Assembly (NCBI RefSeq): GCF_030658505.1
Contig: NZ_JAUTXR010000189.1
Location: forward strand, 124,001 to 188,000
DNA from: Stenotrophomonas raiganjensis (SeqCode)
Lineage (GTDB): Bacteria; Pseudomonadota; Gammaproteobacteria; Xanthomonadales; Xanthomonadaceae
Reading direction: 5' to 3'
DNA: 64,000 bases
Position numbers and translations under genes: made by a program. This document shows positions 1 to 9,462 of this stretch, in pieces (position 1 is the first letter of the stretch; every line of letters begins with the position of its first letter). The notes beneath the pieces were generated by a model. That model was not told where the DNA came from. It saw only the letters and a program-made list of their open reading frames with translations, and searched no databases.

Positions 1-111
1 TCCGTGTTACAACTTGCGTCTCAAATCGAAGCGCGGCTGGGCGATCGGGCGGCATCTGATCGCTATCTCCAGCGGATTCGACAGGAATTTCCGCAGGAAG
101 CGGGCTCCTAA
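1..111 (+). CDS. C-terminal end of a PilF-like type IV pilus TPR lipoprotein (partial)
   Basis: An open frame enters at the left edge and stops with TAA at 109-111, giving 36 residues that look like a helical TPR tail (ends RIRQEFPQEAGS). In Xanthomonadaceae the gene directly before rodZ is pilF, the outer-membrane lipoprotein needed for PilQ secretin assembly, and tails of this kind are usual there. The assignment rests on gene order plus this short tail. Nineteen bases separate it from the rodZ GTG, so they are probably co-transcribed. Confidence 0.5.
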   Translation, partial: SVLQLASQIEARLGDRAASDRYLQRIRQEFPQEAGS

Positions 112-129
112 CTCCAGGGTTGATGCATT

Positions 130-1002
130 GTGATTGATGACCAGACTGTGAGCGCTCTCGAGACTGCGGCCGGCTGCGGCACCCGCCTGCGCCAGGCCCG
201 TGAAGCGGCCGGGCTGACCCTCGAGGATGTCGGCTCGCGCCTGCGCATGCCGGTCCAGGTGGTCAAGTCGCTGGAAGAAGAACAATGGCAGAAGCTCGGC
301 GCGCCGGTGTTCGTGCGCGGCCAGCTGCGCAGCTATGCGCGCCTGCTCAACGTGGACGTGGGCCAGCTGCTGGAGCAGGCGCAGGTCGGGCCGGTGGTCC
401 CGCCCACCCTGGTCAGCCATACCCATACCCCGCGTGCGCGCCGTATTGCCGAGAACCTGGGCCGGCGCATGCTGTATGTCGGCATCACCGCGGTGCTGGC
501 CGTGCCGGTGTGGTTCGCCACCCGCGGCCACTTCGATGGCAGCGCCACCCCGTCGCCGAACACCGCCTCGCTGGATGCGATCCCGGCGGCCGTGCCGGTG
601 ACCCCGTCTACCGCAGGCGCAGAGCCGGCGGCGCCGGCTGAAGCGGCCAGTGCTCCGGCCAGCAAGCCGGTCGCGACCCCGTATGTGGCCTCGCTGGCCC
701 CAGTGCCGCGTTCAGCCCCCGCGCCGGCCGCGGTCGGCAACACGCTGGAGATGCAGTTCAGCGGCGACAGCTGGGTCGACATCGGCGGCCCCGACGGTGC
801 CACCGTCGAGAAGGCGCTGATCAAGTCCGGCGAAAGCCGCAGCTTCACGCCGGGCCAGGTGACCCGGGTGACCCTGGGCAACGCCTCGGCGGTCCAGGTT
901 CAGCAGAACGGCGCTATCGTCGATCTGACCCCCTACCAGCGAGCCAACGTGGCACGCTTTCAGGTATCCTCTGAAGGCTCCGTAGTCCCGGTTTCGCACT
1001 GA
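130..1002 (+). CDS. rodZ: RodZ-like helix-turn-helix membrane protein
   Basis: 290 residues beginning with GTG; the only upstream ATG (122) meets a stop after four codons. Residues about 17-78 form a Cro/C1-type HTH (HTH_25) beginning GTRLRQAREAAGLTLEDVG. One membrane helix lies near 113-130 (YVGITAVLAVPVWFATRG), then a Pro/Ala-rich linker and a C-terminal DUF4115 beta domain from about 205. This is the RodZ architecture: the cytoplasmic HTH binds MreB and the periplasmic part helps organise cell-wall elongation. It is the first complete gene of the block that continues into yfgM, bamB and der. The linker is very Ala/Pro rich, as is usual in this family. Confidence 0.8.
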   Translation: MIDDQTVSALETAAGCGTRLRQAREAAGLTLEDVGSRLRMPVQVVKSLEEEQWQKLGAPVFVRGQLRSYARLLNVDVGQLLEQAQVGPVVPPTLVSHTHTPRARRIAENLGRRMLYVGITAVLAVPVWFATRGHFDGSATPSPNTASLDAIPAAVPVTPSTAGAEPAAPAEAASAPASKPVATPYVASLAPVPRSAPAPAAVGNTLEMQFSGDSWVDIGGPDGATVEKALIKSGESRSFTPGQVTRVTLGNASAVQVQQNGAIVDLTPYQRANVARFQVSSEGSVVPVSH

Positions 1003-1067
1003 GGCGCGGTTTCACCACCTTCGATTAAACCCAATGGTCCCTCCCGACGGGCGGGGCGAGAGTACGC

Positions 1068-1706
1068 ATGGCGATCGACGATCTGCTCGACGAGCACGAA
1101 CAAAGTGAACGCGTCCGCAGCTGGCTGCGGAAGAATGGCGCCAGCATCCTCGGTGGCGTGGTCATCGCCATCGGTGCCATTGCCGGCTGGCAGTGGTACC
1201 AGAAGGATCAGGGCGGCAAGCTGGCCTCGGCCAATGTCGAGTACCAGAAGGCGCTGGTCGGTCTTCAGCAGAACAAGCTCGACGACGCTGCCAAGGCAGT
1301 GAAGGCGCTCGAAGCGGGCCCGTCCAGCATCTACGGCGACCTTGCGGCGCTGCAGCTGGCCAAGGCCCAGGTCGACGCCGGCAAGAACGAAGAAGCGCTG
1401 GCCACCCTGCGCGCCGTGAAGGTCGAAAGCGACCTGCAGCGCGTGGTCGACCAGCGTGTGGCCCGCCTGCTGGTGGCCACCGGCAAGAGCGACGAAGCCA
1501 TCAAGCTGCTGGGCAGCGCCACCGACAGCAGCAGCCTGGAAATCCACGGCGATGCGCTGCTGGCGCAGGGCAAGCGCGATGACGCCCGTGCACAGTACGA
1601 GAAGGCGCTGAAGTCGCTGGACGTGGCAGCGCCGCAGCGGCGCCTGCTGGAAACCAAGGTTATGGATGCCGGCGGCACGGTCGCCGCCCCTGCGGAGTCG
1701 GTTTGA
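1068..1706 (+). CDS. yfgM: YfgM-family tetratricopeptide inner-membrane protein
   Basis: 212 residues. A short cytoplasmic start (MAIDDLLDEHEQSERVRSW) precedes one membrane helix at about 27-46 (ILGGVVIAIGAIAGWQW) and a periplasmic TPR-like domain. E. coli YfgM is an ancillary SecYEG partner that works with periplasmic chaperones such as PpiD. The start is supported by GCGAGAG upstream of ATG 1068. The stop TGA (1704-1706) shares its last base with the bamB ATG, so the two are translationally coupled. The length matches E. coli YfgM (about 206 residues). Confidence 0.88.
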   Translation: MAIDDLLDEHEQSERVRSWLRKNGASILGGVVIAIGAIAGWQWYQKDQGGKLASANVEYQKALVGLQQNKLDDAAKAVKALEAGPSSIYGDLAALQLAKAQVDAGKNEEALATLRAVKVESDLQRVVDQRVARLLVATGKSDEAIKLLGSATDSSSLEIHGDALLAQGKRDDARAQYEKALKSLDVAAPQRRLLETKVMDAGGTVAAPAESV

Positions 1707-2914
1707 TGAGTCAGAAGGTCATGATCACCCGCGTCGCCACCGTGCTCCTGATGGGCATGGCCCTGACCGGCTGCAGCACCATGAAGGGCTGGTTCGCCGG
1801 CAAGGACGCGGCAGCGAAGAAGGCCCAGGAGCCGGCTGAGCTTGTCAAGTTCGAGCCGAGCGTGAAGGTCAACAAGATCTGGTCGGTCAACCTCGGCAAG
1901 GGCGAGCGCCGCATCGGCGTGCGCCAGGGCCCGGCGGTGGCCAACGGCCATGTGTTCGCCGCGGCGATCACCGGTGGCGTGCATGCCATCGACCTGCAGA
2001 CCGGCAAGAAGGTCTGGACCTGGGAGCCGAAGAAGGAAAAGAAGAAGCCGAAGCTGCGCCTGTCCGGCGGCCCGGGTGTCGGTGAGAACCTGGTCGTGAT
2101 CGGCACGCTTGATGGCCAGGTGATCGCCCTGGACATCAACGACGGCAGCGAGAAGTGGCGCGCCCGTGTACCGGGTGAAGTCATTGCCGCACCGGCCGTG
2201 GCCCAGGGCCTGGTCTTCGTGCGCAGCAATGACGGCCGCGTCACCGGCTTCGATGCCGGTAACGGCACCCAGAAGTGGTTCAACCCCAGCGAACTGCCGG
2301 CGCTGACCGTGCGCGGCAACGCGCCGGTGGTCACCGGCCCGGGCGTGCTGTTCATCGGCAAGGACGAAGGCGCGGTTGCCGCGCTCGCCATGCAGGATGG
2401 CCGCACCCTGTGGGAGCAGAACCTCGGCAACGGCGAAGGCCGTACCGAGCTGGAGCGCATGGCGGACGTCGACGGCGCCCCGGTGCTGGACGGCAGCACC
2501 CTGTTCGTGAGCAGCTTCAAGAACCAGACCATGGCCATCGAAGGCCCGACGGGTCGTCCGCTGTGGGCGCGCGATCATGGCGGTGCCGGTGGCGTGGCGG
2601 TGTCGTCGGGCAATGTGTTCGTCACCGACAACAAGGGTGGCGTGTTTGGCCTGGACAAGGCGACGGGCGCTGCCATGTGGTCGCAGACCGAGCTGGCGCG
2701 TCGTTCGCTGACCGGTCCGGCGCTGCACGGTGATTACGTGGTCGTCGGCGACTACAAGGGATACGTGCACTGGTTGAAGACCTCCGATGGTGCGATGGCG
2801 GCACGGGCGAAAAGCGGCGGTGACGCCCTGCTGGCCCAGCCGGTCGTCGTTGACGGGGTCCTGCTGGTGCAGAACGTGGATGGCAAGCTGACCGCCTTCC
2901 GGTTGGCAAATTAA
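1706..2914 (+). CDS. bamB: Outer membrane assembly lipoprotein BamB
   Basis: 402 residues. The signal peptide ends in the lipobox LTGC, with Cys23 as the lipidated residue, followed by a PQQ-like eight-bladed beta-propeller with repeated blade motifs (for example [10 protein letters not shown] and GTQKWF). BamB is the lipoprotein of the BAM complex that helps hand unfolded outer-membrane proteins to BamA. I chose ATG 1706 rather than TTG 1703: the ATG overlaps the yfgM stop and has GGAG eight bases upstream. It is followed after 17 bases by der, the usual bamB-der order. Confidence 0.93.
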   Translation: MSQKVMITRVATVLLMGMALTGCSTMKGWFAGKDAAAKKAQEPAELVKFEPSVKVNKIWSVNLGKGERRIGVRQGPAVANGHVFAAAITGGVHAIDLQTGKKVWTWEPKKEKKKPKLRLSGGPGVGENLVVIGTLDGQVIALDINDGSEKWRARVPGEVIAAPAVAQGLVFVRSNDGRVTGFDAGNGTQKWFNPSELPALTVRGNAPVVTGPGVLFIGKDEGAVAALAMQDGRTLWEQNLGNGEGRTELERMADVDGAPVLDGSTLFVSSFKNQTMAIEGPTGRPLWARDHGGAGGVAVSSGNVFVTDNKGGVFGLDKATGAAMWSQTELARRSLTGPALHGDYVVVGDYKGYVHWLKTSDGAMAARAKSGGDALLAQPVVVDGVLLVQNVDGKLTAFRLAN

Positions 2915-2931
2915 AAATTGGAGTAATCGCG

Positions 2932-4329
2932 ATGCTGCCTTTGGTCGCCCTGGTTGGACGGCCGAATGTCGGCAAGTCGACTATTTTCAACGCGCTTACG
3001 CGCACCCGTGACGCGCTGGTCCATGACCAGCCCGGCGTCACCCGTGACCGCAACTACGGCGTCTGCCGCCTCGACGAGGACAACCATTTCCTCGTCGTGG
3101 ATACCGGCGGTATCGCCGGGGAAGACGAAGGCCTGGCGGGCGCCACCACGCGCCAGGCCCGGGCGGCCGCGGCCGAAGCCGACCTGATCCTGTTCGTCGT
3201 CGATGCCCGCGAGGGCACCTCGGCGCTGGACGACGAGATCCTGGCCTGGCTGCGCAAGCTGTCGCGCCCGACGCTGCTGCTGATCAACAAGATCGACGGC
3301 ACCGACGAGGACAGCGTGCGTTCCGAGTTCGCCCGTTACGGCTTCGGCGAGATGCTGACCGTCTCGGCCGCGCATCGCCAGGGCCTGGACGACCTGCTGG
3401 ACGAAGTGATCCAGCGCCTGCCCGAAGAAGGCAGCGGCGAAGAGCTGGACAACGACCCGAACCGCATCCGCATCGCCTTCGTCGGCCGCCCGAACGTGGG
3501 CAAGTCGACCCTGGTCAATCGCATCCTCGGCGAGGAGCGCATGATCGCCTCCGACGTGCCGGGCACCACCCGCGACTCGATCGCAGTGGACCTGGAGCGT
3601 GACGGCCGCGAATACCGCCTGATCGATACCGCCGGCCTGCGCCGTCGTTCGCGCGTGGACGAGGTCGTCGAGAAGTTCTCGGTGGTCAAGACCATGCAGT
3701 CGATCGAGCAGTGCCAGGTGGCCGTGCTGATGCTGGACGCCACCGAAGGCGTGACCGACCAGGACGCCACCGTGCTCGGTGCCGTGCTCGACGCCGGCCG
3801 CGCGCTGGTGATCGCCATCAACAAGTGGGATGGCCTGACCGAGTACCAGCGCGAACAGGCTGAAACCATGCTGTCGCTGAAGCTGGGCTTCGTGCCGTGG
3901 GCCGAGTCGGTGCGTATCTCGGCCAAGCATGGCTCGGGCCTGCGCGAGCTGTTCCGTGCGGTGCACCGTGCGCACGAATCGGCGAACAAGACCTTCACCA
4001 CCAGCGAAGTGAACAAGGCGCTGGAAGTGGCCTACGAGACCAACCCGCCGCCGACCATCCGCGGCCACGTCTCCAAGCTGCGCTACGTGCACCCGGCCGG
4101 TTCCAACCCGCCGACCTTCATCGTGCACGGCACGCGCCTGAAGGAGCTGCAGGAATCGTACAAGCGCTACCTGGAGAACTTCTTCCGCAAGCGCTTCAAG
4201 CTGATCGGCACGCCGGTGAGCTTCATCTTCCGCGAGGGCACCAACCCGTACGAGGGCAAGAAGAACGTCCTCACCGAGCGGCAGATCAAGGCCAAGCGGC
4301 GCTTGATGAAGCACGTCAAGGGCAAATGA
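2932..4329 (+). CDS. der: Ribosome biogenesis GTPase Der (EngA)
   Basis: 465 residues with two complete GTPase domains in tandem: the P-loop GRPNVGKST occurs near residue 9 and again near 184, with NKID and NKWD as the two G4 motifs, followed by the C-terminal KH-like domain. Der is an essential GTPase needed for 50S subunit maturation. GGAG lies eight bases before the ATG. The gene ends the rodZ-yfgM-bamB-der block and is followed at once by an intrinsic terminator. Confidence 0.98.
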   Translation: MLPLVALVGRPNVGKSTIFNALTRTRDALVHDQPGVTRDRNYGVCRLDEDNHFLVVDTGGIAGEDEGLAGATTRQARAAAAEADLILFVVDAREGTSALDDEILAWLRKLSRPTLLLINKIDGTDEDSVRSEFARYGFGEMLTVSAAHRQGLDDLLDEVIQRLPEEGSGEELDNDPNRIRIAFVGRPNVGKSTLVNRILGEERMIASDVPGTTRDSIAVDLERDGREYRLIDTAGLRRRSRVDEVVEKFSVVKTMQSIEQCQVAVLMLDATEGVTDQDATVLGAVLDAGRALVIAINKWDGLTEYQREQAETMLSLKLGFVPWAESVRISAKHGSGLRELFRAVHRAHESANKTFTTSEVNKALEVAYETNPPPTIRGHVSKLRYVHPAGSNPPTFIVHGTRLKELQESYKRYLENFFRKRFKLIGTPVSFIFREGTNPYEGKKNVLTERQIKAKRRLMKHVKGK

Positions 4330-4336
4330 TGCAGAG

Positions 4337-4366
4337 AAGGGCGGCCGCAGGGCCGCCTTTCTTGTT
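4337..4366 (+). terminator. Rho-independent terminator after der
   Basis: GGCGGCC (4340-4346), loop GCAG, GGCCGCC (4351-4357), then TTTCTTGTTTG. The hairpin starts about ten bases after the der stop and closes the rodZ-to-der transcription unit. Confidence 0.85.
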
Positions 4367-4374
4367 TGTGGGAT

Positions 4375-4448
4375 TGCCGGCCGCTGGCCGGCAATTTCCC
4401 GCGCCGTCCGATGTGCTCATGACCCTGCCGGCCAGCGGCCGGCACTAC
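4375..4448. repeat. Pair of inverted GTAG-type palindromes (SMAG-like)
   Basis: Two 19-bp copies of the same palindrome lie in opposite orientation: TGCCGGCCGCTGGCCGGCA at 4375-4393 and its reverse complement at 4426-4444. Read on the minus strand the second copy begins GTAG (4448), as SMAG elements do. Each copy folds by itself, and the pair can form one longer hairpin between the convergent der and amidase genes. A third copy is at about 29650. Confidence 0.8.
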
Positions 4449-4461
4449 CCCCGTCTGCGGA

Positions 4462-5685
4462 TTATGCAGTTTCTTCTGTCATCTGCCTGGCTGAGGCCAG
4501 CACGAATTCATCCTGATAATGACCAGCGGCAACAGAGAGTCCAACCGGGCAATTGTCGACAGTCAGCAACGGCATGGAAATCTCGGGCAGCCGCGCGACA
4601 CCGGAAAAGGCGGTGATCGCCATTGTCCTATCGTAGAAGTCCAGCACGGCCTCCAGCGTCGTCAGCGATCCCTTGAGGGGGGCAATGACCGGCGTCGTGG
4701 GGAAGCAGATGACGGTTCCGGGCATGAGGCAAGCATTGATCCTCTCGAAGAACCATTCGCAGCGGGTGATGCTGTCGAGCGCGGTAAGCCGGTCGAACGA
4801 TTGCACATTTTCATACGCCATGGAGAAGGCAAAGCCGAGCTCGGGTTTGTGTGTTTCGATCCAGCTGCCGACCGTGCTCTGGAATTCGGCCGTCTGCAGA
4901 TTCCGTAGCGCCTTCACATTGCAATCGACTAGCGGAATGTCCGCGCCGACGATCTGCGAGAAGCGGACTGTCTCCGGCACGATGCCGGTACGGGTGGCGA
5001 TCGCCTGCAAGGCGGCATTCGCCTGGTTTCTCACTGCCTCGTCAGCAATGTCCAGCGCATCGGCGAGGACCAGGATACGTCGCAGCGGCGCCGGCTGGCT
5101 TGAGCTGCTGCGCAGCAACACCCGTGTCGCTGCATCGAGCAGGTTCAATGATGCAGCAACGACGCCCACCGTGCTGACGCTCGGCATGAAGGGCAGCACG
5201 CCGGCTTCGGAAATCCGGTGCAGGGATGGGCGCATGCCCCAGATACCGCATAGGCTCGCAGGAACACGGATCGAACCGCCCGAATCGGTGCCGATGGAGA
5301 AATCGGCCACGCCATTGGCGACCGATGCCGCCGATCCACTTGAAGAGCCGCCGGGAATGCGGTCTGGAGACCTGGCATTCACCGGCGTGCCGAAGAATTG
5401 GCTTTCGCCGTCGAGGCTATACGTGAATTCGTCCGCGACGACCTTGCCCACGCAGCGCGCACCCGCAGCCAATACCTGATCGACGCAAAGCGCATTGAGC
5501 TTCGGCGCAGGATGCCTGGCCCGCCAGGCCAGACTACCATAGGAGGTCTTATGACCCGCTAGATCGATATTGTCCTTCACCGTGAAGGTTGTTCCCTCCA
5601 AAGGCCCTGCTCCAAGCGGTGCTATGTCGATCCTTTCGACGATCGAGCCGGACGGATCATCACGGTAACTACTGTGCATGCTCAT
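4462..5685 (-). CDS. Amidase signature family hydrolase
   Basis: 407 residues from the ATG at 5685 (MSMHSSYRDD); longer readings add a low-complexity N-terminus without homology. The Ser-cisSer-Lys triad of the amidase signature family is visible: Lys37 in TFTVKDNIDLAG, cis-Ser114 in PGGSSSGSAAS and nucleophile Ser138 in GTDSGGSIRVPAS. The 24-residue Ser-Ser spacing is typical. The short length and early Lys resemble small amidases such as plant AMI1 (indole-3-acetamide hydrolase) more than GatA. The substrate cannot be read from the sequence. It stands alone, convergent with der and 133 bp downstream of the LysE-like gene on the same strand. Confidence 0.85.
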   Translation of the reverse strand: MSMHSSYRDDPSGSIVERIDIAPLGAGPLEGTTFTVKDNIDLAGHKTSYGSLAWRARHPAPKLNALCVDQVLAAGARCVGKVVADEFTYSLDGESQFFGTPVNARSPDRIPGGSSSGSAASVANGVADFSIGTDSGGSIRVPASLCGIWGMRPSLHRISEAGVLPFMPSVSTVGVVAASLNLLDAATRVLLRSSSSQPAPLRRILVLADALDIADEAVRNQANAALQAIATRTGIVPETVRFSQIVGADIPLVDCNVKALRNLQTAEFQSTVGSWIETHKPELGFAFSMAYENVQSFDRLTALDSITRCEWFFERINACLMPGTVICFPTTPVIAPLKGSLTTLEAVLDFYDRTMAITAFSGVARLPEISMPLLTVDNCPVGLSVAAGHYQDEFVLASARQMTEETA

Positions 5686-5818
5686 CTCGTGGTGGGTTCC
5701 GAAGCGTTGTGACGATTGTCCGTGCGAACATCGGCCTAAGAGTATGAAACCCGAGGACTGCTGTTGCGGGCGCGCTGGGGGCGCCAGCCAGGCATGGGCG
5801 TGGTTCTCGACGTCTCGA

Positions 5819-6601
5819 TCAGGGCGGACTGCTGCGACGAGCGCGGCAATGCGGCAACGCGCATGGCATGCCTCGACCGCGCCGCGATGTTGAAGCCGGT
5901 TGCACCTGGCTTGTGGCAGGGACCGATTCCGGCAGCTGCACCTGCCCCGTGATGCTTGCCCAGACCAGGGTCGTACCCAGTGCACCTGCCAGGTACGCCA
6001 CCGACACCGCCCCGATCAGCAGGCCCGTGGCATGCTCCAGCCATGGAAGCAATCGGCAACACCCCTGTGCCCAGCGCGGATGGCTGCCGAGCCACGCCAT
6101 CAGCAGGCCGAGCGACAGCGCGACGCCACTCAGGCCGGCCACGTAAGCGGCCTGGGTGCCCGTGTCGGCAACGAGGCCGGTAACCAGGGCTGCAATCGCG
6201 AACTGCAGCATCCAGTTGTCGATGCTGGCGAGCGCCAGCAGGCATCCTGCCTGGGCGTACGACCAGCGGGAGCGTACGCTCGGGCCCTGGCGCACTGGCG
6301 GGGACAGTGGGGAGAGCGTGGTCAGGCCGGCGTCGCGCAGGCACATGCCCGCCAGGCGCAGCAGCAGCAGGCAGCCCGCGCATTGCATCGCCAGCGTCCA
6401 CAGGCCGCGGTTTCCCAGCATGCCCGCCGCAACGAAGGCCGTGGCGCAGATGATGCCCGTACCGATGGCGATACCGAACGATGCGGCCATGGCGGCGTGC
6501 CCGCCCGCGCCCATCGCGGTGCGCAGGATCTTCGCGTGATTCGACGCAGGCAGGAGCAGGGCGAAGCCGTACAGCACCGCGACGATGAAGAACTGCTGCA
6601 C
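5819..6601 (-). CDS. Degenerate LysE-family transporter paralogue
   Basis: 260 residues with about six hydrophobic segments in the LysE/RhtB pattern (for example FGIAIGTGIICATAFVAAGM). It is collinear with the intact LysE protein encoded just upstream. The signature near residue 17, SPGPDFFLVAR in the neighbour, reads LPASNHAKILR here, so the PGP element is lost. The C-terminus carries about 45 extra polar, Arg/Ser-rich residues after the last membrane segment. The gene is third in a leftward AraC-LysE-LysE cluster. It may be a diverging duplicate with altered or lost transport. Confidence 0.7.
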   Translation of the reverse strand: MQQFFIVAVLYGFALLLPASNHAKILRTAMGAGGHAAMAASFGIAIGTGIICATAFVAAGMLGNRGLWTLAMQCAGCLLLLRLAGMCLRDAGLTTLSPLSPPVRQGPSVRSRWSYAQAGCLLALASIDNWMLQFAIAALVTGLVADTGTQAAYVAGLSGVALSLGLLMAWLGSHPRWAQGCCRLLPWLEHATGLLIGAVSVAYLAGALGTTLVWASITGQVQLPESVPATSQVQPASTSRRGRGMPCALPHCRARRSSPP

Positions 6602-6695
6602 GAAAACCTGCCACCAAACTACAGAAAGTGCCGAGTGTGGGCTGCGCTGGACGCGCCGTATTGAACGCTATTGCGACAGGCGCGAGTTACCGGCA

Positions 6696-7331
6696 TCAGC
6701 CCAGCCACAGCGACACGGCGATCCATAGCGCCAGCGCAATCATCAGGAGCCCTGCGGCCCGTTCCAGCCACGGCAGGGCACGCGCGAATCGACCCAGCAC
6801 CCATGGGTGGCCGACCAGCGCGGCTACCAGCAGATCCCAAAGCAGGACGATGCCGAACATCCACGCGCCATAGAAGAACTTCGTTGCGGCGCTGGCCTGC
6901 GGACCGTTGAGCATTGCCGCCAGCGTTGCGTAGAACAGCGCATTCTTCGGGTTCAGCAGCGCAGACAGGGCGCCCAGCCCTGCCGCCTTCCACCATCCGT
7001 GGGCACCGTCCGCTCGCGATCCGGCGGCAGCTTCAGATGCCTGCAGCGTCGTCGAACCCGCATGGCGCAGGAACAGCGTGCCGAGGTACAGCAGGAACCC
7101 GCAGCCCGCCAACTGCACCGCAATGAACCCTGCGCTGCCTGCGCGCAGCATGGCCATTCCGGTGAAGGCCGCCACGATGAAGACGCCATTGCCGACGGCG
7201 ATGCCTGCGCAGGCGCCACTGGCGGTGCGCCAGCCCGAGGTGATCGCGGTGCGTGCAACGAGGAAGAAGTCGGGGCCGGGTGAGAGCAGGGCGAGAAAAT
7301 GTACGGTGGCGATGATCAGGAACTGTTCCAT
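6696..7331 (-). CDS. LysE/RhtB-family amino acid exporter
   Basis: 211 residues, the usual length for this family, with six predicted membrane segments and the conserved N-terminal motif ALLSPGPDFFLVARTA plus NPKNALFYATL further on. LysE/RhtB proteins export amino acids or derivatives across the inner membrane, driven by the proton gradient. It lies 74 bp downstream of an AraC-type regulator on the same strand, a common arrangement in which the regulator responds to the exported compound. The substrate is not determinable. Confidence 0.88.
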   Translation of the reverse strand: MEQFLIIATVHFLALLSPGPDFFLVARTAITSGWRTASGACAGIAVGNGVFIVAAFTGMAMLRAGSAGFIAVQLAGCGFLLYLGTLFLRHAGSTTLQASEAAAGSRADGAHGWWKAAGLGALSALLNPKNALFYATLAAMLNGPQASAATKFFYGAWMFGIVLLWDLLVAALVGHPWVLGRFARALPWLERAAGLLMIALALWIAVSLWLG

Positions 7332-7405
7332 CGGGTCCGGCGGCGGCTGGCGGGGGCGCCAGTCTGGGGATGCGCCGCGCGATGGTATTGAACGTTATTG
7401 CAGGC

Positions 7406-8221
7406 TCAGCGCCGGTACTGGCCCGGGGTCGCACCGGCGTGGGCCTTGAAGACCCGCTGGAAATGGCTCTGGTCGGCAAAACCCAGCGCATGCGCGACCA
7501 CGGCCAGTGCCTGCCCTTCGCACAGCCGCCGGCGGGCCTCCTGGATGCGCTGGTCGATCTGCCAGGCGTGCGGGGTCAGGCCCGTGGCCCGTCGGAAGGC
7601 GCGGATCAGCTGGTAGCGGCTCATGCCTGCCAGCGATGCCAGCTCCTGCAGGGCCGGGGTGTGTTCGAGCCGCTGGCGCAGAACGTCCATCACCGGCTGC
7701 AAGCGCTGCTGTAACGCGGCATCTTCAAGCGGGCCGGCGACGGCTACACCATCGTGTTCATCCAGATCGCCGACGAACGCGATCAGCGCCGCTTCCTTGA
7801 CGCTGACCGGATCGTCGGAGAACAGCGTCTCGTTGAGCTGGCAGTACTGCTGGTAGCGCGGGCGATGGTTGGAAATCCGGATCGGTTCCTGCTGCCAGTC
7901 GGGTTCGGGCAGGTCGTCATACTCGGCGCGGACCTCGGCCATCCAGCGCGGGTCCAGATGCAGCATCTGGTAGCTCCAGACCTGGCCGGGCAGGGGGTTG
8001 CAGGCATGCACGCGGCCTGCGGGTACGCCGACCAGGCTGCCGGGCTGCAGCAGGCGCGGTCCTTCCGCGGCGCCGGTGAACACGCTGCTGCCGGCGTCCA
8101 CGGCGCCGATCGAGAAGGTGTCATGGCTGTGCGGGCGATGGCAGGCGCGGCTGTCGCAGGCCCGTCGGCTTTCGACGAAGGGCATGCGCGGGTCACGCCA
8201 GAATTCGGTGGCAGAGCGCAT
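7406..8221 (-). CDS. AraC-family transcriptional regulator
   Basis: 271 residues from ATG 8221 (MRSATEFWRD); a longer open frame upstream is antisense to the rhodanese-MoeB gene. The N-terminal half is a cupin-type AraC ligand domain (HSHDTFSIGAVDAG, PGSLVGVPAGRVHACNP). The C-terminal 100 residues hold two HTH motifs, with the AraC signature ALGFADQSHFQRVFKAHAG near the end. It is first in the cluster with two LysE-type transporters and is divergent from moeB, with 88 bp between start codons. Confidence 0.88.
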   Translation of the reverse strand: MRSATEFWRDPRMPFVESRRACDSRACHRPHSHDTFSIGAVDAGSSVFTGAAEGPRLLQPGSLVGVPAGRVHACNPLPGQVWSYQMLHLDPRWMAEVRAEYDDLPEPDWQQEPIRISNHRPRYQQYCQLNETLFSDDPVSVKEAALIAFVGDLDEHDGVAVAGPLEDAALQQRLQPVMDVLRQRLEHTPALQELASLAGMSRYQLIRAFRRATGLTPHAWQIDQRIQEARRRLCEGQALAVVAHALGFADQSHFQRVFKAHAGATPGQYRR

Positions 8222-8309
8222 GCAGCGGTTCCGGAATGCAGGGGCAACGCCCGCATGGTGCCATGTTCGGGGCAGGGCGCGTCGAGGGTGTCTGCGCGAT
8301 AATGCCGCC

Positions 8310-9446
8310 ATGAGCATCCACGAGCTTTCCCCCGCGCACGCACGTGAGCGCCTGGCCCATGGCGCGGTGCTGATTGATGTGCGCGAGGCGCACGAACGGG
8401 CCGGCGGGATGGCCGAGGGCGCGCGCGGCGTGGCCAAGGGCGAGCTGCAGGCCGACCCGACCGCGCATCTGCCGCGGCACGACCAGGAGATCCTGCTGAT
8501 CTGCCAGAGCGGCAAACGCTCGGCCGATGCCGCGCAGCTCCTGCTGGAGGCCGGCTACACAAACGTCGCTTCCGTGACGGGCGGTACCGTGGCCTGGCGC
8601 GAGCAGTCGCTGCCCTTGGTGCAGCCGCTGGCCAGCGCCGCCGACCGCGATTTCTTTGATCGCTATTCGCGCCATCTGCTGCTGCCACAGGTGGGCGAGG
8701 CCGGCCAGCGCCGGCTGCAGCAGTCGCGCGTGCTGGTGCTGGGCGCGGGCGGGCTGGGTGCGCCGGCTGGCTTCTATCTGGCGGCCGCTGGGGTAGGGCA
8801 CCTGCGCTTCGCCGACCATGACCGCGTCGAGCGCAGCAACCTGCACCGGCAGATCGTGCATACCGAAGCCAGCGTCGGCCAGTTCAAGGTCGATTCGGCG
8901 CGTGAGCGGCTGCTGGCGCTGAACCCGTCGATCGAGGTCGAGGCGGTGCCGGAGCGGGTCACCTCCGAAAACGTGGATGCGCTGCTGGAGGGCGTGGATG
9001 TGGTGCTGGATGGGTCGGACAACTTCCCGCTGCGCTATCTGCTCAACGACGCCTGCATCAAGCACGCCAAGCCGCTGGTGTACGCCGCCATCGAGCGCTT
9101 CGACGGCCAGGTGAGCGTGTTCGATGCTGGCCGCCAGCGTGGCGTGGCACCGTGCTACCGCTGCCTGTTCCCGGAGCCACCGCCGCCGGAGTTCGCGCCG
9201 AACTGTTCCGAGGCCGGTGTGCTGGGTGTGCTGCCGGGATTGGCTGGTGTGCTGCAGGCCACCGAAGTGCTGAAGCTGCTGCTGGGCATCGGCGAGCCGC
9301 TGGTCGGCCGCCTACTGCGCTTCGACGCGCTGGGCATGCGCTTCCGCGAGACCGGCATCCGGCCGGACCCGCATTGCCCGGTGTGCGCGCCGGGTGTGCA
9401 GTTCCCGGGATACATCGATTACGCCGCGTTCTGCCGGGGGGGGTGA
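8310..9446 (+). CDS. moeB: Rhodanese-MoeB/ThiF fusion, sulfur-carrier adenylyltransferase
   Basis: 378 residues. An N-terminal rhodanese domain (about 1-105) carries the persulfide-forming Cys in LLICQSGKRSAD. An E1-like ThiF/MoeB domain follows from about 120, with the nucleotide motif VLGAGGLGAPAGFYLAAAG, NLHRQ, and CxxC zinc pairs (CYRC, CPVC). Such proteins adenylate the C-terminal Gly-Gly of a ThiS/MoaD-like carrier, and the rhodanese supplies sulfur. The order is the reverse of eukaryotic MOCS3/Uba4, which has rhodanese last. Eight G residues sit just before the stop (9436-9443). Whether the partner is MoaD, ThiS or another carrier cannot be told here. Confidence 0.9.
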   Translation: MSIHELSPAHARERLAHGAVLIDVREAHERAGGMAEGARGVAKGELQADPTAHLPRHDQEILLICQSGKRSADAAQLLLEAGYTNVASVTGGTVAWREQSLPLVQPLASAADRDFFDRYSRHLLLPQVGEAGQRRLQQSRVLVLGAGGLGAPAGFYLAAAGVGHLRFADHDRVERSNLHRQIVHTEASVGQFKVDSARERLLALNPSIEVEAVPERVTSENVDALLEGVDVVLDGSDNFPLRYLLNDACIKHAKPLVYAAIERFDGQVSVFDAGRQRGVAPCYRCLFPEPPPPEFAPNCSEAGVLGVLPGLAGVLQATEVLKLLLGIGEPLVGRLLRFDALGMRFRETGIRPDPHCPVCAPGVQFPGYIDYAAFCRGG

Positions 9447-9462
9447 GGCTGGCCGGGGATCC

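Noticed and set aside
7..2770. Long minus-strand frames opposite rodZ, yfgM and bamB
   Set aside because: They are products of the GC-rich third positions of real plus-strand genes; their proteins are Arg/His/Gln-rich without domains or ribosome sites.
5686..5985. N-terminal extension of the amidase
   Set aside because: No homology, poor composition and no ribosome site; the family start and Lys37 position fit ATG 5685.
8222..8515. Extended N-terminus of the AraC regulator
   Set aside because: It is antisense to the start of the rhodanese-MoeB gene and has no homology.
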